A stretch of DNA of 64,000 bases from Flavobacterium sp. (GTDB lineage: Bacteria; Bacteroidota; Bacteroidia; Flavobacteriales; Flavobacteriaceae). A model generated the notes under the pieces. It did not search any database. It saw nothing but the letters and a program-made list of their open reading frames with translations, and had not been told where the DNA came from. This document shows, piece by piece, positions 25,783 through 36,691 of this stretch (its first letter is position 1; the number at the start of each line of letters is the position of its first letter). The stretch spans positions 1-64,000 of the forward strand of contig JAEUTY010000016.1 in the NCBI GenBank assembly GCA_016787805.1, read 5' to 3'. The position numbers and the translations under genes were made by a program.

Positions 25783-27496
25783 TTTGTTCTTCTTTATTAA
25801 AAGTTAAAGTAAATGTAGTTCCATGATCCACTTTACTTTCAATTGTTATTGTTCCTCCCATTGCTTCTACTTGCGATTTTACCAAATACAAACCAAGTCC
25901 CTTACTGTCATTGTGACTATGAAAACGCTGGTATAAGCCAAATATTTTTTCGCCATGGCGGCTCAAATCAATTCCCATGCCATTGTCTTTAAAGGTCAAA
26001 ACTGACTTTCCATTTTCTGTTTTACTAGTAATAGAAATCTTCAATGGTCGTTCAGGATCTCTGTATTTCAATGAATTGGTGGTCAAATTTAATAAAATAC
26101 TTTCTAAATACGACTTATTAATAAAAAGAGTAGGGCATTTTTCTAATGCAATTTTTAAATTAGGAGTATTGCTGTTGATTAAGAAGTTGAGTTGGTTGAA
26201 TACATTTTCAAAAACTTCCAATATGCTAACTTCTTCTCGCTCGATTGAAGTGCTGTCTTTGATGACAATAATTTTGACCAAATCATTGATGGTTTCATTA
26301 AGTAAATGAGTTGATTTTGAAAAACCATTAATCAATTCTAATAATTCAGGGTCGTTGATTTCAGTGTCTTCAATTAAACCCAGTAAACCAGTTAAATTGG
26401 ATAGTGGAGCTTTTAAGTTGTGGGATATGATATAAGAAAACTGTTTTAAATCCTTGTTGTTGATGGTTAACTCGTTGATCAGTTGTTCTCTTTCTTTTTC
26501 ACGTTTCTTCTCTTCAGTGATGTCTCTTTGAATCGAAATCCAGTGAGAATGCTCATTGTCTTTGTTGGTAATTGGAATAGTAGTAAAATTGACCCAATAT
26601 TCTTCGTTTTTCTTGTTTAAGTTGAGTACTTCAAAATTAAACTCAATTTTCTTTTTCAAAGAGTCGGCAATACGTTTGAAATCGTTTTTGACCGAATTTT
26701 TGTTCATGAATACCGCGGGAGTTTTTCCAATAACTTCTTTAGGTTTGTAACCTGTAATATTGGTAAAAGCAGGATTCACGTAGATGATTTTCGGAATTCC
26801 TTTAGATGATCCATTTACCTCAGTTATAATAACAGAGTCTTTGGATTGCGTAATTACAGTCTCTAAAAGTTTTAATCGTTGCTCTTCTTCTTTTAATTTA
26901 GTAATGTCTTGCATTGCACCTATAATACGAATAGGTTTGTTGTTTTCATCCATTACTAAAAAACCTCGGTCATAAACGTATTTATAGCTGCCGTCAGCAC
27001 ACTGAAAACGATAATAATCTTGCCATTTTTCGGTTTTTTGTTCCACATTGGTGTATACTTTCACCGACATTTTTAAGCTGTCTTCAGGATGTATTTTGTC
27101 AAACCACCACTGGAAATTATCACCAACCTGATCTTTTTTATAACCAAAAACACCAAAAATACCTTTGTTCCAAACAAAACCTCCTGTATTCAAATCCCAA
27201 TCCCAAATGGTATCACTAGTTGCTTTTGATACAATGTCATAACGCTCGTTCGACTTAAATAAATCATCGTTAATCATTTCCAACTCGGCCAACATCTTTT
27301 TGTTGCGCAAGTTGGATTTCTCAATTAAATATTTTTGAATAAAAGTTAAAACTATTGAAGTGGTAAATGCTACAAGAAGAACGCCTGTTAGACTGTAATG
27401 ATCAAAAAAAAGAAAGATAATAAGTTGGCTAGTAAATACCAATGAAAAGGTAACTAAGAAATACGAAAGGATTATTTTATTCGATTTTTTTTCCAT
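25772..27496 (-). CDS. PAS-domain membrane histidine kinase
   Basis: A 574-residue kinase with two membrane helices (~8-30 and ~34-52), followed by a coiled segment and two PAS/PAC units at ~85-210 and ~215-330. The HisKA helix is SYIISHNLKAPLSNLTGLL, with phosphoacceptor His. HATPase_c follows with NLTTNSLKYRDPERP, DNGMGIDLSRHG and a G2 box SKGLGLYLVK. It is paired with the overlapping lone receiver. Its signal is unknown; PAS suggests a small ligand or redox cue. Confidence 0.9.
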   Translation of the reverse strand: MEKKSNKIILSYFLVTFSLVFTSQLIIFLFFDHYSLTGVLLVAFTTSIVLTFIQKYLIEKSNLRNKKMLAELEMINDDLFKSNERYDIVSKATSDTIWDWDLNTGGFVWNKGIFGVFGYKKDQVGDNFQWWFDKIHPEDSLKMSVKVYTNVEQKTEKWQDYYRFQCADGSYKYVYDRGFLVMDENNKPIRIIGAMQDITKLKEEEQRLKLLETVITQSKDSVIITEVNGSSKGIPKIIYVNPAFTNITGYKPKEVIGKTPAVFMNKNSVKNDFKRIADSLKKKIEFNFEVLNLNKKNEEYWVNFTTIPITNKDNEHSHWISIQRDITEEKKREKEREQLINELTINNKDLKQFSYIISHNLKAPLSNLTGLLGLIEDTEINDPELLELINGFSKSTHLLNETINDLVKIIVIKDSTSIEREEVSILEVFENVFNQLNFLINSNTPNLKIALEKCPTLFINKSYLESILLNLTTNSLKYRDPERPLKISITSKTENGKSVLTFKDNGMGIDLSRHGEKIFGLYQRFHSHNDSKGLGLYLVKSQVEAMGGTITIESKVDHGTTFTLTFNKEEQNAQ

Positions 27497-27500
27497 TACT

Positions 27501-27508
27501 TCAAAAAT
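27501..27508 (-). promoter_or_regulatory. -7 promoter box (minus strand TATTTTTG) immediately before the kinase ATG
   Basis: CAAAAATA on the plus strand. Only 4 nt separate the box from the ATG at 27496, so transcripts from it would have almost no leader. Confidence 0.45.
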
Positions 27509-27617
27509 AGAAAATTTTATTCACATTTAAAATGTGGCTACTTTTTTTTATAAACAATGGTAATTAAATAATGTTTAAACTATATTTAATAGTAGTTTTT
27601 TTAATCAAAATAAAGTG

Positions 27618-27625
27618 TACCTTTG
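27618..27625 (+). promoter_or_regulatory. -7 promoter box TACCTTTG
   Basis: TACCTTTG fits TAnnTTTG, 19 nt before the typA ATG. Confidence 0.55.
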
Positions 27626-27644
27626 CACCCACTAAAAAACACAC

Positions 27645-29441
27645 ATGGAATCGATTAGAAACATCGCTATTATTGCCCACGTTGACCACGGAAAGACTAC
27701 TTTGGTTGATAAAATTATGTACCATTGTCAATTGTTTCGTGAAAACGAAAATACTGGCGACTTAATTCTTGATAACAACGATCTTGAACGTGAAAGAGGA
27801 ATTACCATTACTTCCAAAAACGTTTCAGTTGTTTACAAAGGAACTAAAATCAACATCATTGATACTCCAGGTCACGCCGATTTTGGTGGTGAAGTAGAGC
27901 GTGTATTAAACATGGCTGATGGCGTTTGTTTGCTAGTTGATGCTTTTGAAGGTCCAATGCCACAAACGCGTTTTGTACTTCAAAAAGCCATCGATTTAGG
28001 ACTAAAACCTTGTGTGGTAATCAATAAAGTCGATAAAGAAAACTGTACGCCAGAAGAAGTACACGAAAAAGTATTCGACTTAATGTTCGAATTAGGAGCC
28101 GAAGAATGGCAATTGGATTTCCCAACGGTATACGGTTCAGCCAAAAACAATTGGATGTCGGATCATTGGGAAAACGTAACTACTAATATTGAAGCTTTGT
28201 TGGACATGGTAGTAGAACACGTTCCAGCACCAAAAGTTTCAGAAGGAACTCCACAAATGTTAATTACCTCTTTGGATTTTTCTTCTTTTACTGGTCGTAT
28301 CGCGATTGGTCGTTTGGAAAGAGGTGTTTTAAAAGAAAATATGCCAATTTCTTTGGTAAAAAGAGACGGAAAAATCATCAAATCACGAATCAAAGAATTA
28401 CACACTTTCGAAGGTCTTGGGCGTAAAAAAGTAACTGAAGTTGTAGCGGGTGATATTTGTGCCATTGTGGGTGTTGAAGGTTTCGAAATTGGCGATACGA
28501 TTGCCGATTTTGAAAATCCAGAAGCTTTGCAAACTATTGCCATCGACGAGCCAACGATGAGTATGTTATTTACCATCAACGATTCGCCTTTCTTTGGTAA
28601 AGAAGGAAAATTCGTTACTTCACGTCACATCAAAGATCGTTTGGCCAAAGAATTAGAAAAAAACTTAGCGCTTCGTGTGGCCGATACTGATTCTGCCGAT
28701 AAATTTATGGTGTTTGGTCGTGGCGTATTACACTTGTCAGTTTTGATTGAAACCATGCGTCGTGAAGGATACGAATTGCAAATTGGTCAACCTCAAGTAA
28801 TTATCAAAGAAATTGACGGCATAAAATGTGAGCCTATCGAAGAACTAACCATCGATTTGCCTGAAAATGTGTCTGGTAAAGCCGTTGAGTTTGTTTCAGT
28901 TCGCAAAGGCGAAATGCTTTCTATGGAAGGCAAAGGCGAACGCATGATCATCAAATTTAATATTCCATCACGCGGTATCATTGGTTTGCGTAATCAATTG
29001 CTTACTGCAACTGCTGGTGAAGCCATTATGGCGCACCGTTTCATTGGTTACGAACCATTCAAAGGCGAAATTGCAGGCCGTATCAACGGTTCGTTAATTT
29101 CCATGGAAAACGGAAAAGCGATTCCTTATTCCATCAACAAATTGCAAGAGCGCGGTAAATTCTTTGTTGATCCCAACGAAGATATTTACGAAGGTCAAGT
29201 TGTGGGTGAGAACTCACGTGGCGACGATATGACGGTCAACATCACCAAAACCAAACAGTTGACCAACTTCCGTTCGGCAGGTGCTGACGAGAAAAACAAA
29301 ATCGTTCCAGCCATCAAGTTTACTTTAGAAGAAGCCTTGGAGTACATCCAAAAAGACGAATACGTTGAGGTAACACCAAAATCACTTCGTTTGCGTAAAA
29401 TCTACTTAAACGAAAACGACAGAAAACGTTTCAAAATCTAA
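27645..29441 (+). CDS. typA: Ribosome-associated GTPase TypA/BipA
   Basis: A 598-residue translational GTPase. The G1 motif is [10 protein letters not shown]2 ERERGITI, G3 DTPGHADF and G4 NKVDKE. It then has the EF-Tu domain 2, two EF-G-like alpha/beta domains and the BipA C-terminal domain ([20 protein letters not shown] ... [17 protein letters not shown]). BipA binds the 70S ribosome and assists 50S maturation and stress growth. It has its own promoter and a terminator. Confidence 0.96.
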   Translation: MESIRNIAIIAHVDHGKTTLVDKIMYHCQLFRENENTGDLILDNNDLERERGITITSKNVSVVYKGTKINIIDTPGHADFGGEVERVLNMADGVCLLVDAFEGPMPQTRFVLQKAIDLGLKPCVVINKVDKENCTPEEVHEKVFDLMFELGAEEWQLDFPTVYGSAKNNWMSDHWENVTTNIEALLDMVVEHVPAPKVSEGTPQMLITSLDFSSFTGRIAIGRLERGVLKENMPISLVKRDGKIIKSRIKELHTFEGLGRKKVTEVVAGDICAIVGVEGFEIGDTIADFENPEALQTIAIDEPTMSMLFTINDSPFFGKEGKFVTSRHIKDRLAKELEKNLALRVADTDSADKFMVFGRGVLHLSVLIETMRREGYELQIGQPQVIIKEIDGIKCEPIEELTIDLPENVSGKAVEFVSVRKGEMLSMEGKGERMIIKFNIPSRGIIGLRNQLLTATAGEAIMAHRFIGYEPFKGEIAGRINGSLISMENGKAIPYSINKLQERGKFFVDPNEDIYEGQVVGENSRGDDMTVNITKTKQLTNFRSAGADEKNKIVPAIKFTLEEALEYIQKDEYVEVTPKSLRLRKIYLNENDRKRFKI

Positions 29442-29464
29442 ATAGAATTCTGAATTCAAAATTC

Positions 29465-29496
29465 AAAAACCATCAGCGCAAGTTGGTGGTTTTTTT
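29465..29496 (+). terminator. Terminator after typA
   Basis: AAAACCATCA (29466-29475) pairs with TGGTGGTTTT (29484-29493) with one T-G pair, then a T run. Confidence 0.75.
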
Positions 29497-29551
29497 TATT
29501 GGAAGCTATTTCCAGCTATACGTTACAAGCTTTTTTACTTCAAACTATTTT

Positions 29552-29644
29552 TGTACGCTTTTCATCAGCTTCCGTTGGTCGCTGTTAAAAAGCAACAAAA
29601 ATTAGCTTTCAGTGGCAAAAGGCTTTCCACTACTATCTGGGCTA
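29552..29644 (-). repeat. Degenerate copy of the TAGCCCCGAT...GGAAAGC dispersed element
   Basis: On the minus strand it reads TAGCCCAGATAGTAGTGGAA then AGCC, and later CAACGGAAGC and GAAAAGCG. The end motifs are similar to the other copies but decayed. It lies within a 314-nt gene-free region between typA and the esterase gene. Confidence 0.5.
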
Positions 29645-29680
29645 GGGTTTTAGTAGTCAGTTTTCAGTCGCAGTTCTTAG

Positions 29681-29735
29681 AAAAAATCCGCAAAAATCCG
29701 CGTTTTGCGTAAGCAATCCGTTTCATCCGTGTTCC
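29681..29735 (-). repeat. Short-period spacer repeat, phrase ACGGATT / GCGGATTTTT
   Basis: On the minus strand: ACACGGATGAAACGGATT, then ACGCGGATTTTTGCGGATTT. There are four degenerate units of ~9-10 nt. No gene is present. Confidence 0.5.
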
Positions 29736-29755
29736 ATAGTGAGTAAAGCGAACGT

Positions 29756-30670
29756 CTATTTTCCCAACAAAAACACCAACGGAACATCCAATCGCTCTGC
29801 CCAAGCTTCTTCCGAATGATTCTTCCCAGGAAAAAAACGTGTCATCCAATTGGTAGACGAAAAGCCATTTGCCAGCATCATTTCATCTACTTTTTGCTGC
29901 AACGGCGGATAGAGCGCATCTAAAGTTTGATCACCGTAATCAAAGTAAATTTTGTTCTTCTTTATTTTTGATAATTTACTTTTCAAATAACTCCGAAATG
30001 CCTCAGGTATAGGATTGTGGTCTACAGTAAAAGTTCCAGGCCAATGCGTGGATAAACAGGCAGCGCCACCAAATACTTTCGGGTATTCGCACATAGCATA
30101 CATCGAAATCAATCCACCCATGCTTGAACCTGCAATAAATGTGTTGTTTTTGTTTTTCAAAGTAGAAAAATGACTATCAATAAACGGCTTGAGTTCTTTT
30201 ACCAAAAAAGCCAAATACAAATCCGAATACGGACGAAATTCACTTTTGGTTCTTCCTGCTTTTTGCAACTGACGCGTTACCGTATCTTTTTCTGTTGAGG
30301 TTAAATTTTCAAATGGCTTTTGCGGAAAATATTCAGGATGACGTTTTGAGCTATTATTCCAAATTCCGACAACAATAAACTTTTTGGTTTTACCTTCAGC
30401 TTGTAATTTTCCAGCTACTTCATCTACATCCCACGATTGCTTGTTCCATGTTATTGATGCATCGTACAGCATTTGTCCATCGTGCATGTACAAAACCGCA
30501 TATTTCTCGTTGATAGAATAACCTTCAGGTACCCAAACATCAACATTTCTAGCCTCAATATATTTTGAGGAAAAATTTTCAAAACGTTTCACTTTTCCAG
30601 TAGTTACAGTTACTTGAGCTACCGAATAAGAAGCACAAAATAAAAGAAAAAGTTGTGCGATTTTGCTCAT
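29756..30670 (-). CDS. Exported alpha/beta-hydrolase (putative esterase family)
   Basis: A 304-residue protein with a signal peptide (MSKIAQLFLLFCASYSVAQ). It has the putative-esterase fold: VWVPEGYSINEKYAVLYMHDGQ, then FIVVGIWNNSSKR, and the nucleophile elbow GSSMGG with the catalytic Ser. The catalytic His is probably in FPGKNHSEEAWAERL near the C-terminus. The family includes esterase D and siderophore esterases; the substrate is not evident. It starts 1 nt after the end of the giant T9SS protein gene on the same strand, so it may be co-transcribed with it. Confidence 0.85.
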   Translation of the reverse strand: MSKIAQLFLLFCASYSVAQVTVTTGKVKRFENFSSKYIEARNVDVWVPEGYSINEKYAVLYMHDGQMLYDASITWNKQSWDVDEVAGKLQAEGKTKKFIVVGIWNNSSKRHPEYFPQKPFENLTSTEKDTVTRQLQKAGRTKSEFRPYSDLYLAFLVKELKPFIDSHFSTLKNKNNTFIAGSSMGGLISMYAMCEYPKVFGGAACLSTHWPGTFTVDHNPIPEAFRSYLKSKLSKIKKNKIYFDYGDQTLDALYPPLQQKVDEMMLANGFSSTNWMTRFFPGKNHSEEAWAERLDVPLVFLLGK

Positions 30671-30671
30671 G

Positions 30672-33600
30672 TTATCGTTTTAAAGAAAAATTACCTTTGG
30701 CTGATCTTCCATCTTCAAATTGAACCGAATACCAATAATCGTCTCCTGGCATCATCGTGCCATTATAAGTTCCGTCCCAACCGTTGCCCAAAGGCGATAG
30801 TTGTTTTATTAGTTTTCCAAAACGATCAAATATGTAAATAATAGAATTGGAGTTAAAATTGGCATCAATACCTTTTATATTCCACGTGTCGTGAACGCCA
30901 TCTCCATTAGGTGTAAAGTATTTTGGAGCGCCCAACACATGAACTATTTGTTGAACTTCACCACAACCATTCATGTCTTTAACGTATATTGTATGGATGC
31001 CAATACTGACATTTGAGAAAAAATTATCCGTTTGAAAATAGCCACCATCCAAGGCATAAACATAATCGCCATCACCCGATGCAAAAACGGTAATAGTATT
31101 ATTATCAATTAAATCAACTACTTCAACAGCATTTATAGTGGCCGCATTTGAAGCTACAACTGTAATGGTTCTTACTCTTTTACAACCATTCACATTTATT
31201 ACCTCTACAGTATAAATTCCGGCTGTATTGACTTGCAAGGAATAATTGGTTGCAGTTGGTATTAAATTACCATTTAAAAACCAATTATAACTATAATCAT
31301 TTGGGTTGCTACCATCTGTTAGACCACCATCAATAGTTACTAAAAATGAAGGTAAATTGGTGCAAACTAATTCTTGACCAATCAAATCAATGTTGGGTAA
31401 AGGATTTACAACAAAATTCAGCGTTACAGTAGCTGAACAAGTTGGGTTTATAGGATTTGTAACCACAACAACCACATCTTGAGTTGCAGTTGAGAATGGA
31501 TTGGGTAACTGATTTAAGATAGTACCATTGGCTAATGTATAGGTAATATTCATTCCAGTTTGCCCATTCAAAATTTGAGCTTGAATCGTGGAAGTGTCAA
31601 AAGCGAAAACTCCATCTTGATTCAATGGGTCAGCTTCGTCGTCACAAACGGTTAAACTCCCTGTTGGCAAAGAAAAAGCTTCAGGTAAATCATCAACGAT
31701 AAACTGAAATGTAACTTCATCAAAGCAAGGTCCGTTGGGCGCTTGCGTACTGTTATTAGTAACTCTAGCGGTAACCATAGTTTGATTGGTTACCGTTAAT
31801 GGATTGGGTAACGGACTAGGTAATGCATTTCCAAAACTATCAGTATACGTTACAGTAACATTGGTTTGTCCATTCAAAATTAAGGATTCAATAGACGAAG
31901 TATTAAAGTCAAAAATGCCATCATGATCATCATCACATGAACGAATAATATTGTTTGCATTAACTGGATTTGCAATGGGTAATGCTTCTACAGTAAGTTG
32001 AACAAAGGGACCCAAACCAAAGCAAGCATTGTCGATGTTGCTATCTACTCGAACCCAAACATTTTGTTGATTTGGATAACCAATGTTTCGGTAATTGGAT
32101 ATAGTAGTTATTTCGTTTAATTCAGCTAAAGCATCCGCCTGATTTCGGTAATATTTTATTGTGTAAGTGTTTACGGCTGGAAGCAAGGATTGAATAGCAG
32201 GAGTAACCGAACTAAAATCAAAACTCGCTATACCGTCGTAATCATTATTTATAGCATCAATATAATCATCACAAGTAAAAAACGGGAATAAAGTTGAAGC
32301 TGGTATTTGGGTTGCTGAAACAAACACATTGATATTACAAAGGCTAAAGCATCCATTACTGTTTTCAATACGAACATATACCGTAGTTGTAGCTGTATTG
32401 TAGGCCAAAGGATTTGTAATTTGAACGGATGAATCGGCATTCATAGCGCCTAAGATTGTAGTATAATACGTGAATGTTTCATTCAAATAATTAGCGGAAA
32501 TGAAATTGTTGTTTACAGTAAGATTAACATCAGAAATACCATCAGTATCATTGTCGCATTGCACCAATCCAATGGAAGAAGCCACAACAGGTAGAGAGTA
32601 AGTTGTTAGAATGGCAGTATTAGAATACAAACCGCATGCATTTCCATTTTTGAAAAGCAAAACACGATATTGAAATCCAGCCATTGTTGGACTAGTATTA
32701 GCAACGGTCAAATTTGCAGTAGTTACTCCTGAGTAAGTTGCATCATTGCTTAAGTCAGTCCATGTAGTTCCTCCATCAGTAGAAATTTGCCATTGATAGC
32801 TGTTGACATTCGTATTAATTGAAAAAACTGCAGCTTGTAACTCGCAAACAGTTATATCTTGCGGTTGAGTAACAATGTTAATGACAGCATTGATTGTATA
32901 ATCGTTATTTGGAACACTGTAACCACTTGTACTCAAAACAGTTCCATTGGTGTTGTAAATTGGTGTGAGTTCATCACCTACAACTCCATCGCTATTGGCG
33001 TCAGAATATCCAGCCTCAATAATATCAATGCAACCGTCGTTATCACTATCCGATTCGAGGTAATTAAAAATACCATCATTATCGCTATCGGCAACCGAAA
33101 AGTTTAAAATTCCACTATCTGAAGAGGTTTCCAAAGTATTGTCAAAACCATTTGTACCAGTTGGATTTGAAATTGTACCGATTATGTTTGAATTATTACC
33201 AGGACTTCCCGATTCGATAACATCAAAAATTCCATCATTGTCACTATCATAATCAAGGTAGTTGGCTATTCCATCATTATCGGTGTCAGCAGGAATTAAC
33301 CCGTTTCCAAATAAATCATCAATTCCATCTTCATTTGCATCTGTATTTAACAAAACGGAAAAATTGATTCCTTGTGATTCGTAGAAATCTAGAATACTGT
33401 CGTTATCTGAATCTAAATCAATTTGATCTGGAACACCGTCGTTGTCGTAATCTCTTGGAATACAAGTGGCAACAATTTTAAAAGTAGCTTTGTTTGTAAA
33501 AGTGTCAGTTAAATTTTTATGAATTATACTAAGTGTTGTTGCTTGATTAGACAAAAACTGAAAAGTCCCGGTTCCTGCTGCAAGAGGTGATGATCCGTTG

Positions 33601-35747
33601 ACACGAAATCGTATTTCAAATGACGAATATTGTGTCACATTATTTTCATAAAGCCCATCATAATTGGTGTCAATAAGGAGTTGGTTGTTGGGATTTAAAA
33701 CAGTTATTGTTTGATTGATATCACTACTGACTACAAATTCGCCATTATCATTAATCAAATCTGTTGGGTTGGCCGTGGTTACATATTCCAATTTTATATT
33801 TTGAGGCGAATTGAATGCCATTTCGTATTTAACAAAATACCCTTTTCCAGGAGGGGTTTCAGTTATAAAACTGCCATCATTGTTGCCAATAAATGGAATA
33901 GCTACAGCTGTTGAAGAAGTTGTAATTTGACCTAAAAAAGAATTTGAATAGGCACCCAAATTGATGTTTCCTGCCATGTGATTACTTATGTTGACAGGCA
34001 AATCACCCAAAGATTCTTCACAATTGGTTATTCCGTCATTGTCATAGTCTTGATCAATATTGTTGTTAGCCAAATCGTTATCATTGTTTAAAGGACAATT
34101 GCTAACAGGAATTTCATCTGAAAAATAATCCAATCCACATTCTGTTAAAGTGGCTCTAACTTTATAATAGCCAGGAGCCGTAGGAAAATAATTAAAGTTG
34201 GTTGCACCAACAATAGGAACATTATTAAAATACCATTGAAAAGTGTCAAAACCACTCAATGAATTCACTTTTAATTCAACATTAGGAATACAGTTGGATT
34301 GCCCAGCATTGATTTCTAAAAAGGTAACTTCGGGTTTGAAAGTAAATCCTGAGTAAAATCCACCATAAGTAGCAAATCCACTCGATCCGTAATACGAAAG
34401 GTAAATTTGTTTTGAAGAAAAAACCGAAATATTCCCAGTCAAACCTGGAATTGTATAAGTCACATGATCAGTATTTCCAGTTACCGCAAAAGGTCCGTTG
34501 ACTACATAACCAGCAGCTGAAAGTTGGGTTAAAGTATAACTGGTTCCATTGATGATAAAGTCTAAGGTTGCGCCAACTTTGGTTACCAAACAAACGGTTC
34601 CGATAAAATCGGTAATGCTTCCCACTTCATTAATTAAAGGAATGTTGTTGATCGAACGAGGAGTTTGACAACTTAAAGGAGGCAAAAAATGCATATTTTG
34701 ATTGGCAAGACTCGGATTTCCGCTAGGATCAAGGCTACCAATGGCTTGATAAGCAAAAACATTTTTACTGGCTCTGATGTATAAATTATTATTTACGGTA
34801 AAAGCTGTGCCGTCTAAAGCAAAATATTCACCATGATTTAACGTTACAGATGGAGTTGTACTGCCATTTACAAATATTTCGGTTCCGTCTTCGTGAGCGA
34901 TAACAAAAGGTTTTTCAGTTACGTCAAATCCGTTTCCTTTGATAAAAATATATTCAGTTCCAGTTCGTTCAAACGATACAATCTGATCAAAGCCTAAATC
35001 TAAATTGGTTGAATTGGCGTTGCTTCCTGCAAAAGAACCACAATTTACAGCAATTGGTTTGTTGGATGAAATTAAAGTTCCAATTAGAGCATCTCTGTTA
35101 TTGGAATCTGGACCTTCTACAGCGAAAGCATAGCTTTCTCCAGCATTTAGTGAAATACTAGGCAGCGAGTTAGTACCAAAATTTACCAAGTTAGCATTTG
35201 GGTCAATATCACTGAAATTCACAACTGTATTGTTTTCTGTCGCAAGAATTGTAGCAAAAGTATAGTGATTTTGATTGATAGTTGGAGGATCTAAATTTAA
35301 AAAAGCACCAACTCGAAATTGAGTTCCTAAAGCTGCAATTCCCTTAGAAACCAAACCACCGCCTTGAAAATTACTAGGCGATGAGGTAAGTCGAACAGTA
35401 ACATAAATTAAATCGGATGCCTCAACAATATATCCTTTATTGTTTTTTATTGCTCCAACTTCAGAACTATCAATTAAAAGTTGGGTGTCGTAACCAAAAC
35501 CAATGGTGTGAACATAAGGATTATCTCTTGAAACGGTTCCGTTAATAATTCCACCACCAATTTCTTTAATGGTAAAAGCAATAGGAGTACTACTAGGGCA
35601 AGAAATGTAAAGGTATTGACCTTGTGGATCTTGACCGCCAGCTCCAGTATTTGATAGCGGTGGAATGTAATGCGTTTTGCTAAATTGAGAATAGCAAGTA
35701 GCTGATATAAAGAGTGTTACAAATAAAGTAAGTAAAAACTTTTTCAT
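30672..35747 (-). CDS. Very large T9SS type B surface protein with IgGFc-binding-like N-terminus
   Basis: A 1691-residue protein with a signal peptide (MKKFLLTLFVTLFISATCYS). Residues ~30-470 resemble the IgGFc-binding N-terminal domain (QGQYLYISCPSSTPIAFTI, NYLYIRASKNVFAYQA-like phrases). Thrombospondin-3-like calcium repeats follow (DYDNDGVPDQIDLDSDNDSI; DTDNDGIANYLDYDSDNDGI). Then come several Ig/fibronectin-like ~110-residue modules, each with CDDxxDGxxxF phrases, and the type B T9SS sorting domain (YFTPNGDGVHDTWNIKGI ... IFDRFGKLIKQL ... GWDGTYNGTMMPGDDYWY). It is likely a cell-surface adhesin. The esterase gene lies 1 nt downstream. Confidence 0.9.
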   Translation of the reverse strand: MKKFLLTLFVTLFISATCYSQFSKTHYIPPLSNTGAGGQDPQGQYLYISCPSSTPIAFTIKEIGGGIINGTVSRDNPYVHTIGFGYDTQLLIDSSEVGAIKNNKGYIVEASDLIYVTVRLTSSPSNFQGGGLVSKGIAALGTQFRVGAFLNLDPPTINQNHYTFATILATENNTVVNFSDIDPNANLVNFGTNSLPSISLNAGESYAFAVEGPDSNNRDALIGTLISSNKPIAVNCGSFAGSNANSTNLDLGFDQIVSFERTGTEYIFIKGNGFDVTEKPFVIAHEDGTEIFVNGSTTPSVTLNHGEYFALDGTAFTVNNNLYIRASKNVFAYQAIGSLDPSGNPSLANQNMHFLPPLSCQTPRSINNIPLINEVGSITDFIGTVCLVTKVGATLDFIINGTSYTLTQLSAAGYVVNGPFAVTGNTDHVTYTIPGLTGNISVFSSKQIYLSYYGSSGFATYGGFYSGFTFKPEVTFLEINAGQSNCIPNVELKVNSLSGFDTFQWYFNNVPIVGATNFNYFPTAPGYYKVRATLTECGLDYFSDEIPVSNCPLNNDNDLANNNIDQDYDNDGITNCEESLGDLPVNISNHMAGNINLGAYSNSFLGQITTSSTAVAIPFIGNNDGSFITETPPGKGYFVKYEMAFNSPQNIKLEYVTTANPTDLINDNGEFVVSSDINQTITVLNPNNQLLIDTNYDGLYENNVTQYSSFEIRFRVNGSSPLAAGTGTFQFLSNQATTLSIIHKNLTDTFTNKATFKIVATCIPRDYDNDGVPDQIDLDSDNDSILDFYESQGINFSVLLNTDANEDGIDDLFGNGLIPADTDNDGIANYLDYDSDNDGIFDVIESGSPGNNSNIIGTISNPTGTNGFDNTLETSSDSGILNFSVADSDNDGIFNYLESDSDNDGCIDIIEAGYSDANSDGVVGDELTPIYNTNGTVLSTSGYSVPNNDYTINAVINIVTQPQDITVCELQAAVFSINTNVNSYQWQISTDGGTTWTDLSNDATYSGVTTANLTVANTSPTMAGFQYRVLLFKNGNACGLYSNTAILTTYSLPVVASSIGLVQCDNDTDGISDVNLTVNNNFISANYLNETFTYYTTILGAMNADSSVQITNPLAYNTATTTVYVRIENSNGCFSLCNINVFVSATQIPASTLFPFFTCDDYIDAINNDYDGIASFDFSSVTPAIQSLLPAVNTYTIKYYRNQADALAELNEITTISNYRNIGYPNQQNVWVRVDSNIDNACFGLGPFVQLTVEALPIANPVNANNIIRSCDDDHDGIFDFNTSSIESLILNGQTNVTVTYTDSFGNALPSPLPNPLTVTNQTMVTARVTNNSTQAPNGPCFDEVTFQFIVDDLPEAFSLPTGSLTVCDDEADPLNQDGVFAFDTSTIQAQILNGQTGMNITYTLANGTILNQLPNPFSTATQDVVVVVTNPINPTCSATVTLNFVVNPLPNIDLIGQELVCTNLPSFLVTIDGGLTDGSNPNDYSYNWFLNGNLIPTATNYSLQVNTAGIYTVEVINVNGCKRVRTITVVASNAATINAVEVVDLIDNNTITVFASGDGDYVYALDGGYFQTDNFFSNVSIGIHTIYVKDMNGCGEVQQIVHVLGAPKYFTPNGDGVHDTWNIKGIDANFNSNSIIYIFDRFGKLIKQLSPLGNGWDGTYNGTMMPGDDYWYSVQFEDGRSAKGNFSLKR

Positions 35748-35828
35748 TCGCTAAAATTAGCAAATATTTGGATTTTACCTACTATTTAAAATGGTTTTAA
35801 TTGAATTTAACAGAAGTTTACAACTTGT

Positions 35829-36665
35829 CTATAAATCTCTTTTTTTGATGATTTTATAAGAAAGAAATATAAAAATGGCAGTCCAAGCTAAAACAATAAT
35901 AACATTAGTAGGATGAACGCTGTAATCTTTGATGTTTTCTATGCCTACTTGAGTTCCTATTGATTTTACAAATTTTAATCGTGTGAAAGGCTCAACGATT
36001 AAGTTCGACATCGATTCTAAAGGAAGAAACTGTGTAATATAATCGGCAGTATCACTGTCTGGAAATATTTTAAAATTGAGAACACCAATTATAATTCCTT
36101 CAATGATATTCCAAAACAAAAGAAATCCTAAGGCAAATGCCGAACGTTTAATAAGTATTCCTAAAAACAAACAGAACGAGAAAAATCCAACTAATTTGAC
36201 AAAATAGGCAACTAAATATTCTAAGTCAGAAAATATGATTGCAACCTCGTTAAACGATGAAAATTGTAAACCCAAAATAAGTGAAACAATAAATATGAAA
36301 AGCGTTGAAACTCCAGCAAATAAAACCACTGTAATGAATTTGGATTGAATAAATTCTTTCTTACTCATTCCGTCAATTAAGTTTTGTTTGAGCGTTCCAT
36401 AGCTGTATTCATTCGCCATCATGGAAACAATAACTACGGCCAAAAATATTTTTAAAATAGCAGCAAAATAGGTGTTGAAATGCCAGATATACGGAAAATT
36501 AAAAATACCTTCATTAGCCAAATGCAATTTAAAAGGTCCAATATCAAATTTGATGGCTGCAAAAAGTGCGATAAAAGTCAATAATACAAAATACGTTATT
36601 GTTAGTACTTTACTTGCTCGGTTTTTCCAGATTTTTTGAAGTTCAATTGAGAGTAATCTATTCAT
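35829..36665 (-). CDS. ABC-2-type transporter permease
   Basis: A 278-residue membrane protein with about six helices (for example TITYFVLLTFIALFAAI and FIFIVSLILGLQF). It has the N-terminal amphipathic start seen in ABC-2 permeases (MNRLLSIELQKIWKNRASK). The gene is 26 nt downstream of the ATPase gene on the same strand. The pair forms a small ATP-driven exporter. The cargo is unknown. Confidence 0.88.
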   Translation of the reverse strand: MNRLLSIELQKIWKNRASKVLTITYFVLLTFIALFAAIKFDIGPFKLHLANEGIFNFPYIWHFNTYFAAILKIFLAVVIVSMMANEYSYGTLKQNLIDGMSKKEFIQSKFITVVLFAGVSTLFIFIVSLILGLQFSSFNEVAIIFSDLEYLVAYFVKLVGFFSFCLFLGILIKRSAFALGFLLFWNIIEGIIIGVLNFKIFPDSDTADYITQFLPLESMSNLIVEPFTRLKFVKSIGTQVGIENIKDYSVHPTNVIIVLAWTAIFIFLSYKIIKKRDL

Positions 36666-36691
36666 GATTGATTTTTTTTGATGGATGATGA

